NCBI GenBank assembly: GCA_937898375.1
Contig: CALEJX010000123.1
Location: forward strand, 1-11,300
Direction of reading: 5' to 3'
Source of the DNA: an uncultured Ruminococcus sp.
GTDB taxonomy: Bacteria; Bacillota; Clostridia; Oscillospirales; Ruminococcaceae
Length of the DNA: 11,300 nt
Shown here: positions 1 through 5,906 of the stretch, piece by piece
Layout of the letters: the number at the start of each line of letters is the position of its first letter
Numbering within the stretch: position 1 is the first letter of the stretch
Notes under the pieces: model-generated
What the model was told of the DNA's origin: nothing
The model's input: the letters and a program-made list of their open reading frames with translations, nothing else
The model's database searches: none
Translations under genes and position numbers: made by a program

Positions 1-169
1 GCCGTTTCAGAGTGGGTCTTGTGCATATTGTCAGCGGTCGCCTCATGGGGTCGTAAATGATAAATCGGTCGGCTAAAGGGGTCGCAAACGAGAAAAAGTG
101 CGGTACATCGGCGTGTTTACAGGGGTTGTTGCAGGAGTCAGTCAGAATATAAATTAAGTATCGCCGTAC
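1..169. other. Left edge, no recognised gene; short direct repeat
   Basis: I see no convincing gene here. Two 14-base direct repeats, GGGGTCGTAAATGA (47-60) and GGGGTCGCAAACGA (78-91), match at 12 of 14 positions and are 31 bases apart, about three helical turns. Their role is unknown; a protein-binding site of the mobile element is one possibility. The first 60 bases are open in frame 1 and could be the tail of a gene that starts outside the window, but nothing in the 19 codons is recognisable. Confidence 0.3.
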
Positions 170-198
170 TTGACAAAAACTTTCTAAAATGATATACT
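170..198 (+). promoter_or_regulatory. Strong sigma-A-type promoter
   Basis: A perfect -35 box TTGACA (170-175) is separated by 17 bases from TATACT (193-198). This is the best housekeeping-type promoter in the left region and should start a transcript near 205, running into the structured leader and then toward the small protein gene at 525 and possibly the recombinase. Confidence 0.75.
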
Positions 199-204
199 AA
201 AAAC

Positions 205-380
205 AGAACGACAGCGTTCAACATAAAATGAAAATCAAATAGTGTGCCTATCACTTACATAAAATATTTAAACTCAGAGCGTTAAGCTCGTACATATTAT
301 CAGGCACGATGTAAAGCAACGGGATAGTTGTATCCTTTCGCCAAATCGTGAAACTGAAATGTGTACGAGTTTTTTGTTTT
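205..380 (+). promoter_or_regulatory. Structured attenuator-like leader or small RNA
   Basis: Downstream of the promoter are nested complementary segments: GAACG/CGTTC (206-210 with 215-219), CTCGTACA/TGTACGAG (287-294 with 362-369), CACGAT/ATCGTG (305-310 with 345-350) and GGATA/TATCC (322-326 with 331-335). The 362-369 arm is followed directly by six T, one G and four T (370-380), as in an intrinsic terminator. A competing pair GTGCCT/AGGCAC (244-249 with 302-307) overlaps the 305-310 arm, so the two folds are mutually exclusive. This layout fits a transcription attenuator or a terminated small RNA. It matches no riboswitch class I recognise. Between 381 and 524 I see no convincing gene. 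Confidence 0.4.
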
Positions 381-524
381 GATGAGCAGCTTGAATTTGA
401 TCTTACTCAGGCGGTGTAATGTTTCAAGACGAACAAAAATTTACATGAAAGGACTGTTTAAAATGATCGGACAGAAAATCACAAGCAAAACAACCCGAAT
501 GACATCAAGGAGGACGATAATTGA

Positions 525-809
525 ATGCAAAAAAAGAACATCGGTAAAGTTTACAAACGAGAATACAATCTTGACAAGGCTCTGTGCGAGAGCGATCCCA
601 AAGTGCAGTCAGTGGAGTACACCGACCACTACATCAAAGGCGTGACATATCGAGTGTGGTCAGCGTTCGAGGGCAAAACAAATGCCGCCGACAGTCTAAG
701 CGGACTGATGCTGCGAAAGCTGGAGTCGGGCGAGCAGGTCGGAGAGATTGTCGACGAGTTTAAAGAGGGAATAAAGCGGGTGAGTAATTGCTCCTTAGTT
801 ACAATGTGA
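525..809 (+). CDS. Small element protein, TnpW-like
   Basis: This encodes 94 residues, with an AAGGAGGA ribosome binding site (507-514) ahead of ATG 525; an in-frame stop immediately upstream fixes this as the first possible start. The centre, about residues 36-67, reads YIKGVTYRVWSAF, then a spaced Asp and LMLRKLESG. That resembles the I-x-G-x-T-Y-x-V pattern plus downstream L-x-x-L-(I/M)-x-R helix of transposon-encoded TnpW-family proteins, which lie near serine recombinases in clostridial transposons. The function of that family is not known to me; a role in excision or regulation is a guess. The gene lies about 150 bases before the recombinase on the same strand, which supports membership of the same element. 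An overlapping open frame in another phase (361-645) has no comparable support. Confidence 0.6.
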   Translation: MQKKNIGKVYKREYNLDKALCESDPKVQSVEYTDHYIKGVTYRVWSAFEGKTNAADSLSGLMLRKLESGEQVGEIVDEFKEGIKRVSNCSLVTM

Positions 810-889
810 AAATTTATCAACCGGACTTAGTAACATTCAACAAATATTTTTACGGACAGCGGATTTTACTGGCTTTTCGGAGATCTTTG

Positions 890-898
890 TGATATACT
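890..898 (+). promoter_or_regulatory. Possible extended -10 promoter of the recombinase
   Basis: TGATATACT (890-898) fits an extended -10 element, TG-N-TATACT, with no good -35 box at the expected distance. It would start transcription near 905, about 50 bases before the recombinase start codon. A small GCGG/CCGC hairpin follows in this leader. Confidence 0.35.
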
Positions 899-956
899 TT
901 TGCTGCGGAAAATACCGCGGAAGCTTATTAAATCCGCCGCCGGGAAAGGAGTTATT

Positions 957-2594
957 ATGAAAAAACAGCAGAATTACAAGGCGGCGCTCTATTGCAGACT
1001 TTCGGTCGATGACGGAAACTACGGCGGAAGTGTATCGATCGAAACTCAGAAGATTTTGCTTGAGCAGTACTGCAAAGACCATAAAATCACAAACTACAAT
1101 TTCTACTGCGACGACGGCTGCAGCGGAACAAATTTTGACAGACCGTCATTTCAAAAAATGCTTTCGGACATCGATGAGGGCAAAATTGATCTTGTTATCG
1201 TTAAAGACCTCTCACGATTTGGACGTAATTACGTTGAAACAGGTATGTATGTTCAGCGATTTACGGAGCGCAATATTCGTTTTATTGCCGCGGACGATAA
1301 CTATGATTCACTTACAAACGGTGACGATCTGCTCTTCCCTATCAAAAATGTGGTGAACGAAATGTACGCCCGTGACGTTTCAAAAAAGACAAAAGCGGCG
1401 AAAAAAGCTAAGGCAAAAGCAGGACAGTTCATAGGTTCAAAGGCTCCGTTTGGTTACAAAATTGACCCGAACGACAGACATCATCTGATAGTGGACGAGC
1501 CTGCTGCACAAGTAGTCCGCAGGATATTCAGAATGGCAAGCGAGGGAATTGGATACAACAAAATGGCGAAAATCTTTCGTGAAGAAAAAATACTCACTCC
1601 AATTGCCTACTTCAATCTGAATAATCCTGAATATTTTAAATCGGATTACTGGCGAAAAGAGTTTGACTGGCACGTCACTTCAATAAGGGCAATACTGAAT
1701 AATGAGGTGTATCTCGGAAAGTTGGTTTACGGCAAAAAGCGAAATAAATCCATGAAAAGCAAGGAGAAAGTCAGCAATCCGAAAGAGGACTGGATCGTTG
1801 CGGAAAATTGCCACGAGCTAATTATCACGCAGGAATTATGGAATACGGTTCATAAGATTTTAAACTCTAAACACCGTCCTGCTAAAACAGGAGAAATTCA
1901 GATGTTTGCAGGACTTCTTTACTGCTCAGACTGCGGTCACGCACTCACCTATTCTCAGAAAAAGCACAAGGACGGCAGTTACCACGGAGCATATTCCTGC
2001 TGGATGTACAAGACTCACGGGAAAGAATACTGCGCCTCGCACTACATTACTTTTGATACTATCTATAATCTGGTGCTGATAGACATTCAGCGGAATCTGT
2101 TTCGATATCGTCAAGACACTGATAAATTCAAGTCGCTTTTAAGCCGTAAATATCAGTCAGACTCGGAAAAACAGGCAAAACAACTCAAGTCGGACTATGA
2201 GAGAAAACAGAAACGCTGTGAGGAGCTTGACAAGATCATAAGCAGACTTTACGAGGACAACGTGCTTGGCAGGATAAGCGATGAGAGGTACGAATCCATG
2301 TCGCAGAGCTACGAGTCGGAGCAAGCGGAGATACGCAGATTATTGCCCGAGCTTAAATCCCAAATCAACGAGCTGAAAAAACAGTCCGACTGTGCGGACA
2401 ACTTCATCAATGTTATCAAGAAATACACCATAATTGACAAGCTGGACGCATCCATTCTGAACGAGCTGATTGACAAGATAGTTGTTCATCACAGGGAGAA
2501 AACCGAGGACGGCAGTACGTTTCAGCAGATCGAGATCTACTACAGATTTGTAGGTAAGCTCACAGCTGGAAATGAACTGTCCGAAGCGGCGTAA
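957..2594 (+). CDS. Large serine recombinase (TndX/TnpX-like)
   Basis: This is a site-specific DNA recombinase that excises and integrates its element through a covalent phosphoserine intermediate. The ATG at 957 is chosen because AAAGGAG (945-951) precedes it at the right distance; an in-frame TTG at 900 has no such site. The 545-residue protein shows, in order, a resolvase catalytic domain (about 8-150) with the nucleophile Ser16 in YCRLS and the SRFGR motif at 86-90, a recombinase DNA-binding domain (about 165-285, beginning near GYKIDP), a zinc ribbon with Cys323, Cys326, Cys348 and Cys359, a charged coiled coil (about 400-478), and a C-terminal LNELIDKIVVHHREK segment seen in transposon recombinases. 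The length is close to that of TndX-type enzymes. No disruption is visible, so it appears functional. It reads toward the truncated tRNA at 2664, the presumed attachment site. Confidence 0.95.
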   Translation: MKKQQNYKAALYCRLSVDDGNYGGSVSIETQKILLEQYCKDHKITNYNFYCDDGCSGTNFDRPSFQKMLSDIDEGKIDLVIVKDLSRFGRNYVETGMYVQRFTERNIRFIAADDNYDSLTNGDDLLFPIKNVVNEMYARDVSKKTKAAKKAKAKAGQFIGSKAPFGYKIDPNDRHHLIVDEPAAQVVRRIFRMASEGIGYNKMAKIFREEKILTPIAYFNLNNPEYFKSDYWRKEFDWHVTSIRAILNNEVYLGKLVYGKKRNKSMKSKEKVSNPKEDWIVAENCHELIITQELWNTVHKILNSKHRPAKTGEIQMFAGLLYCSDCGHALTYSQKKHKDGSYHGAYSCWMYKTHGKEYCASHYITFDTIYNLVLIDIQRNLFRYRQDTDKFKSLLSRKYQSDSEKQAKQLKSDYERKQKRCEELDKIISRLYEDNVLGRISDERYESMSQSYESEQAEIRRLLPELKSQINELKKQSDCADNFINVIKKYTIIDKLDASILNELIDKIVVHHREKTEDGSTFQQIEIYYRFVGKLTAGNELSEAA

Positions 2595-2663
2595 ATTCCG
2601 ATTTTACGGCGGTTACACACAAAAATTATAATATGATTTGACGTCGCTTTATCAACAGCCCTT

Positions 2664-2695
2664 GGTCGTCGGTTCGAGTCCGACTACTAGCTCCA
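2664..2695 (+). pseudogene. 3' fragment of a tRNA gene, probable attachment site
   Basis: A T-stem GTCGG/CCGAC (2668-2672 with 2680-2684) encloses the loop TTCGAGT and is followed by a 7-base acceptor 3' strand TACTAGC (2685-2691), discriminator T and encoded CCA (2693-2695). The matching 5' strand GCTAGTA, the D-arm and the anticodon arm are not found upstream, so only about 32 bases of tRNA remain. The sequence resembles the end of clostridial threonine tRNAs, but isotype cannot be fixed without the anticodon. Its place just after a recombinase gene suggests an attachment junction, with the rest of the tRNA at the far end of the element outside the window. Confidence 0.75.
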
Positions 2696-2718
2696 CTGCA
2701 GCGGCGGGCCGCAACTCG

Positions 2719-2752
2719 CCCTTCGACTCGTTTGTATGGGTCGGAGGGTTTT
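2719..2752 (+). terminator. Terminator downstream of the tRNA fragment
   Basis: An 11-bp stem (2719-2729 with 2738-2748, including two G-T pairs) has an 8-base loop and is followed by TTTT. It probably terminated the original tRNA transcript and so marks native chromosome to the right of the junction. Confidence 0.6.
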
Positions 2753-2799
2753 GCTATGTCGGGCGGCCGCACATAATTTAATATTGGCAAGTTTTTTGA

Positions 2800-2835
2800 C
2801 ACCCTGTAGGCTTTGGTCTGCGGGGTGATTTTTTT
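2800..2835 (+). terminator. Intrinsic terminator
   Basis: A 12-bp stem (2800-2811 with 2816-2827, some G-T pairs) with loop TTTG is followed by A and seven T. It separates the tRNA/element region from the lipoprotein gene. A GTTTTTT run just left of the stem offers little for the minus strand, so it is read here as plus-strand. Confidence 0.75.
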
Positions 2836-2861
2836 ATAACGGGGCAGAATAAAAAAACAGG

Positions 2862-2890
2862 TTGAAATTTTACCTATAATATGGTATGAT
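2862..2890 (+). promoter_or_regulatory. Promoter of the small lipoprotein gene
   Basis: TTGAAA (2862-2867) and TATGAT (2885-2890) are 17 bases apart, and TGG just before the -10 box makes it an extended -10. Transcription would start near 2897, about 30 bases before the start codon. Confidence 0.6.
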
Positions 2891-2928
2891 GTTAATGACA
2901 AAGATATTTAAAGTTAGTGGGTGACATT

Positions 2929-3354
2929 GTGAAAAAGGTTTTAGGGCTGCTTTTGGCGGTAGTTTATGCGGTAGGTTTTGTTGGCTGTGGGTCGGTCAAG
3001 GACTTGAGAATAGACTACGGGACTTCGGAAATTTATACGCAGGAGGACATGGACGCCGCTATCAAGCTCATACTAAAGAAATTTAACACTTGGGACGGTT
3101 GCGAGATGCACGTTATTACTTACGGCGGTGATGATAGCTACAACGAGGATAACATCAAGTGGCTGAATGATTTAAAGAAAAATCATGACGTGGGTGAGGT
3201 ATTTACTCAGTGCATTGGATTTACAAGCAATTTTCACTCGCCGAAAGATGGCGGTGAAGATTGGAATGCAGATACGGAATACACTAGCTGGCAATGGTGG
3301 CTTGCACGTTCTGAGGGCGGCAAATGGAAACTTATGTCGTGGGGCTACGGCTAA
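2929..3354 (+). CDS. Small predicted lipoprotein, function unknown
   Basis: This encodes 141 residues from GTG 2929, which has GGGTGA (2919-2924) just upstream; an in-frame GTG at 2917 lacks a ribosome binding site and would spoil the signal peptide. Residues 1-20 form a lipoprotein signal, MKKVLGLLL through VGFVGC, with Cys20 as the probable lipidation site, so the mature protein should be anchored outside the membrane. The mature part has an acidic YTQEDMDAAIKLIL helix and ends with W-Q-W-W-L-A-R-x-x-G-G-K-W-K-L-x-x-W-G-Y. This tryptophan-rich end is typical of small uncharacterised secreted proteins of clostridia as I recall them, but I cannot name a domain. It has its own promoter and terminator, so it is a single-gene unit unrelated to the operon downstream. 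Confidence 0.85.
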   Translation: MKKVLGLLLAVVYAVGFVGCGSVKDLRIDYGTSEIYTQEDMDAAIKLILKKFNTWDGCEMHVITYGGDDSYNEDNIKWLNDLKKNHDVGEVFTQCIGFTSNFHSPKDGGEDWNADTEYTSWQWWLARSEGGKWKLMSWGYG

Positions 3355-3379
3355 TGTAATATAATGGTATAGGTAAAAG

Positions 3380-3411
3380 GACTGCTGTTTTGGTGCGGCG
3401 GTCTTTTTTTT
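3380..3411 (+). terminator. Terminator of the lipoprotein gene
   Basis: A 9-bp stem (3380-3388 with 3395-3403, with G-T pairs) and a 6-base loop is followed by eight T, 26 bases after the lipoprotein stop codon. Confidence 0.85.
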
Positions 3412-3528
3412 ATGCTCTGAATTTGTGCGCTGTGAAACTGTTGTTTTGCAATGCACATTTTTTTTGTATAAATCCTGATGTTTTAAACAGATAAATTTAG
3501 TCATATTTGATAAAAATAAAATATGTGG

Positions 3529-3542
3529 TAATAACGTTGTCA
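3529..3542. promoter_or_regulatory. LacI/cre-like operator, copy 1
   Basis: TAATAACGTTGTCA is one base from the catabolite-response consensus TGNNANCGNNNNCA (A for G at position 2). It shares the 10-mer TAACGTTGTC with copy 2 and AACGTTGTCA with copy 3. It lies about 240 bases before the likely start site of the operon. Confidence 0.5.
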
Positions 3543-3618
3543 CGCTTATGGTATGTTAGGGCATTGATTTTTTTGCGTATGGTGATGATATTGACCTTAA
3601 AACGGGGCTTTTTGACGA

Positions 3619-3632
3619 TGATAACGTTGTCG
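3619..3632. promoter_or_regulatory. LacI/cre-like operator, copy 2
   Basis: TGATAACGTTGTCG is one base from the same consensus (final G for A). Its centre is exactly 90 bases right of the centre of copy 1. Confidence 0.5.
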
Positions 3633-3719
3633 CTTGTTCTTTGAAAAAACTTTTGTGCGTGACTTTTTTACGCAATATTCCATGAAAATTGCACTTTTTG
3701 CAGGCTATGGCTCTTTGCA

Positions 3720-3733
3720 CGACAACGTTGTCA
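3720..3733. promoter_or_regulatory. LacI/cre-like operator, copy 3
   Basis: CGACAACGTTGTCA contains a perfect 12-base palindrome GACAACGTTGTC (3721-3732). Its centre is 101 bases right of copy 2 and it ends 10 bases before the -35 box of the operon promoter. This position could suit an activator or, with looping to the upstream copies, a repressor of the LacI family. Confidence 0.55.
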
Positions 3734-3743
3734 CCTTTTTGGA

Positions 3744-3772
3744 TTGATTTTCATAGACTTTTCGTGTATAAC
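3744..3772 (+). promoter_or_regulatory. Probable promoter of the ABC/glycyl radical operon
   Basis: TTGATT (3744-3749) and TATAAC (3767-3772) are separated by 17 bases. Transcription would begin near 3779, leaving a leader of about 180 bases before the first large gene. That leader contains a 21-codon reading frame. Confidence 0.55.
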
Positions 3773-3846
3773 TGTACTTGTAAGGCAAATACATAAATCC
3801 TATCGGATAAGTATGACACCTAAAAATCTATGTCAGGGGTGAGGAA

Positions 3847-3912
3847 ATGATCAAAAGGCTCCAAATGATAAACAGCGGATACAGAGGTTATTTCTGTTGC
3901 TGTAAAATGTGA
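3847..3912 (+). CDS. Putative poly-cysteine leader peptide
   Basis: This is a 21-residue open reading frame in the operon leader. ATG 3847 is preceded by AGGGGTGAGG (3835-3844), one of the stronger ribosome binding sites in the window. The peptide begins MIKRLQMINSG and ends YFCCCKM, with three consecutive Cys codons TGT TGC TGT (3895-3903) two codons before the end. It is basic and too short to be an enzyme. Ribosome stalling at consecutive cysteine codons is the principle of cysteine-responsive leader peptides described in mycobacteria, and it fits the sulfonate-class transporter encoded 50 bases downstream. No GC-rich terminator lies between this stop codon and the next gene, so any control would more likely act on translation or RNA stability. 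The coding call rests on the ribosome binding site, codon content and position only. Confidence 0.6.
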   Translation: MIKRLQMINSGYRGYFCCCKM

Positions 3913-3961
3913 CGTGAGAATTTGATAGTTAAAATAAATATACACGAAAGAGGTTATGATC

Positions 3962-5107
3962 ATGAAAAAGAGAATTTTGGCATCTATGCTTGCGCTGGTA
4001 ATAAGCGTTGCTTCTTTTACAGCTTGCGGAAACGGCTCAGGTGCAAATACAAAGGCAAACAATTCATATATAGAGGCGACAGACGAAGAAAAAGCTTTGG
4101 CAAAGGAATTTCTTGACAGAGCACCAACAAAGGACGATAAGGTCACTGAGACCGTTGTAAACGAGTTTACCGAGCTGCTGAAAAATAAATACAAATTTGA
4201 AAAGCAGGATAAGATACTTGTTTCGGGAGATTATGACACATATACCGCTCTTGGCAAGGGTTGGTTCGACGCAGTGTTTGGCGATTCGGGAATAAAGGTA
4301 GAGATACAGCAGTCGGTGGACGATAACGAGCCTTCCCTTATGGAACGTGGAGATCTTACATTTGCAAACCGTATGCTTTATCCTTATCTTCTTGATAAAA
4401 AGAACGATCCTGACAACAAAATAATCGCTGTATGGAACAGTGACAATCCGCCAAAGGAAATTATTTCGGTAGTTGTAAAAGCTGATTCGGACTATAAGAG
4501 TTTTAAGGATCTTAAAGGAAAGAAGATAGCAAGTTCAGCGGCAGGCTGCCCTTACAGTGCGCTTATGGAACTTGCTCAGCGTGAGGGCTGGGAAAAGGGC
4601 AAGGACTTTGAACACGTCAACACAAAGGAATACACAAACGCTTTGCTTGCAGGGGAGGTAGACGCTATCGTTTATCACCCTGACACTAAGGTAAGTTCGA
4701 TATTGCTGAGCGGCGAAGCAAAGATAATCGACACTGCTGTTGACGGCGGAGTTTATCAGAGCGGCGGCGGAGACAGAGTTATCTTTGCTCCTACACAGTT
4801 TGTAAAGGATAATCCAAACATTACTCACGGCTATGTACAGCTTATGGAGGTAGTAGACGCTTACCTTGTTAATAATCCAGAGGACGCCGCAAAGGTAAGA
4901 GAGAGCATTGACCGTACTCCTGCTGAAAGCTCGGTATTTTGGATAGAGCGTGCCACAGGTACTCTTTACACCAATCCGGAAAGCTTGGAGGAGCTGAAGA
5001 AAAATGCAAGAGGATTCAGTGAATGGCTCACAGGCGTTGACAGCAATTTCGATGCACCTGTAGACGTTGAGGACGGATTCTTTGCGGAGGAATTTTTCAA
5101 CAAATAA
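3962..5107 (+). CDS. ABC importer substrate-binding lipoprotein, sulfonate/nitrate/taurine class
   Basis: This is the extracellular solute-binding lipoprotein of the importer encoded by the next two genes, 381 residues long. ATG 3962 is preferred over ATG 3956 because AGAGG (3949-3953) is 8 bases from it and only 2 from the other. A lipoprotein signal ends at ASFTAC, with Cys22 the lipidated residue, followed by a Gly/Asn/Ser-rich linker. The body is of the NMT1/SsuA-like periplasmic binding type: GWFDAVFGDSGIKVEI early in domain 1, then DLKGKKIASSAAGCPYSALMELAQREGW near residue 190 and a LLAGEVDAIVYHP segment typical of this class. Binding proteins of this class take alkanesulfonates, taurine, nitrate, bicarbonate or thiamine precursors, so the exact ligand cannot be assigned. 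It opens a five-gene operon, 12 bases before the permease. Confidence 0.88.
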   Translation: MKKRILASMLALVISVASFTACGNGSGANTKANNSYIEATDEEKALAKEFLDRAPTKDDKVTETVVNEFTELLKNKYKFEKQDKILVSGDYDTYTALGKGWFDAVFGDSGIKVEIQQSVDDNEPSLMERGDLTFANRMLYPYLLDKKNDPDNKIIAVWNSDNPPKEIISVVVKADSDYKSFKDLKGKKIASSAAGCPYSALMELAQREGWEKGKDFEHVNTKEYTNALLAGEVDAIVYHPDTKVSSILLSGEAKIIDTAVDGGVYQSGGGDRVIFAPTQFVKDNPNITHGYVQLMEVVDAYLVNNPEDAAKVRESIDRTPAESSVFWIERATGTLYTNPESLEELKKNARGFSEWLTGVDSNFDAPVDVEDGFFAEEFFNK

Positions 5108-5119
5108 TAGGAGATAAAT

Positions 5120-5890
5120 ATGGAACTGACTATAAAAGACAGATTAAAGAGGGCAGGGAACGCTGTTATTTTCCCTTTTATAATTCTTCTTCTGTGGCAG
5201 ATCCTTGGCAGCATGGGAATATTATACGAAACTATATTGCCAGCGCCTACAAAGGTAGCAAAGGCTTTTGTAGAGATCGTCAAGGACGGAAGTCTTGCCA
5301 TTGATGTGTGGGTAAGCTTGAAAAGAGTTTTGATAGGCTCGTTTTTCGGCATACTTGCAGGTCTGACCCTTGGTTTTATAAGCGGTCTTGTACCTTTTGT
5401 GGAAAGACTTCTTCAGCCGATAGTTGATATTATAAGACAGATATCCCTTTACGCTTGGATACCTCTTATAGTCCTTTGGTTCGGTATCGGAGAGCTTTCA
5501 AAGGACGTTATCATTGCAAGAGGTGTGTTTATACCGGTTTACATAAACTGCGTGAGCGGTATAAAGAATATTCAGAAAGAGTATGTTGAGCTTAGCAAGG
5601 TGCTTGAACTTAACAAGGCAACGTTTTTAAGAAGGATAGTTTTTCCGTCGGCATCGCCTGTTATCTTTACAGGTCTGAGACTTGCAGTAGGTGACGCATG
5701 GACGGCTGTAGTTGCAGCAGAAGTCCTTGGAGGTCTTACGGGACTTGGCTATGCACTGCTCAATGCAAAGGAATTTTTAAAAAGCGATAGGCTTATCGCA
5801 GTGATGTTCGTTATCGCAATATTGGCGGCGGTATCAGATCTTGCTTTAAAGCAGATAGAAAAACATGCTTTCAAGTGGAAAGAAAATTAA
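5120..5890 (+). CDS. ABC importer permease, SsuC/TauC-like
   Basis: This is the membrane subunit of the importer, 256 residues, with about six predicted transmembrane segments, the first near residues 15-35 and the last near 222-242. AGGAG lies 6 bases ahead of ATG 5120. The stretch around residues 115-150, AWIPLIVLWFGIGELSKDVII, is characteristic of sulfonate/nitrate/taurine permeases. The cytoplasmic EAA loop that contacts the ATPase is at about 153-180 (EYVELSKVLELNKATFLRRIVFP), with Asn where the usual Gly stands. The gene follows the binding protein by 12 bases and precedes the ATPase by 16, so the three should be made together. Confidence 0.94.
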   Translation: MELTIKDRLKRAGNAVIFPFIILLLWQILGSMGILYETILPAPTKVAKAFVEIVKDGSLAIDVWVSLKRVLIGSFFGILAGLTLGFISGLVPFVERLLQPIVDIIRQISLYAWIPLIVLWFGIGELSKDVIIARGVFIPVYINCVSGIKNIQKEYVELSKVLELNKATFLRRIVFPSASPVIFTGLRLAVGDAWTAVVAAEVLGGLTGLGYALLNAKEFLKSDRLIAVMFVIAILAAVSDLALKQIEKHAFKWKEN

Positions 5891-5906
5891 TAAGGTGGTG
5901 AACGAT

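Larger units (their letters stand above)
1..2695. mobile_element. Right end of an integrated serine-recombinase element
   Basis: This stretch carries a TnpW-like small protein gene and a large serine recombinase gene reading toward a truncated tRNA 3' end at 2664-2695. Site-specific elements commonly carry their recombinase gene close to one attachment site, so the junction with the host chromosome is inferred to lie at or near 2664. The element would then extend leftward beyond base 1, and cargo or transfer genes are not visible. A 6-bp hairpin (2590-2595 with 2603-2608) spans the recombinase stop codon. Serine recombinases use tRNA genes as targets much less often than tyrosine recombinases, so the tRNA fragment could instead be left from an older event. 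Confidence 0.6.
3412..3743. other. AT-rich regulatory stretch without a gene
   Basis: I see no open reading frame with a ribosome binding site in these 330 bases. The stretch holds three copies of a cre-like palindrome (listed separately), several short T tracts, and small inverted repeats such as TGCA-CTTTT-TGCA near 3690. A weak possible promoter, TTGATA (3507-3512) and TAATAA (3529-3534) with 16 bases between, overlaps the first palindrome. Confidence 0.5.

Noticed and set aside
1..60. C-terminal end of a gene running in from the left
   Set aside because: The frame is open for 19 codons to a TGA at 58-60, which is too short to distinguish from chance.
361..645. 94-codon plus-strand frame overlapping the start of the TnpW-like gene
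   Set aside because: It begins inside the terminator-like stem, has a basic low-complexity translation with no recognisable pattern, and overlaps a better-supported gene in another frame.
2640..2695. Complete tRNA gene
   Set aside because: No GCTAGTA 5' acceptor strand, D-arm or pairable anticodon stem lies upstream; only the 3' part is present.
2701..2770. GC-rich NotI-like palindrome GCGGCCGC (2763-2770) as a special site
   Set aside because: A single 8-base palindrome in a tRNA terminator neighbourhood has no further support as a functional element.
3813..3842. Nine-codon frame (MTPKNLCQG) just before the leader peptide
   Set aside because: It has only a weak possible ribosome binding site and no distinctive content; its stop merely overlaps the leader peptide's ribosome binding site.
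3779..3961. Known riboswitch (TPP, SAM, guanidine) in the operon leader
   Set aside because: The conserved cores of these classes were looked for and not found; the leader is better explained by the small cysteine-rich frame.
3820..4194. 124-codon minus-strand frame over the operon leader and start of the binding-protein gene
   Set aside because: It is antisense to the signal peptide region and leader, and has no convincing start signal or domain.
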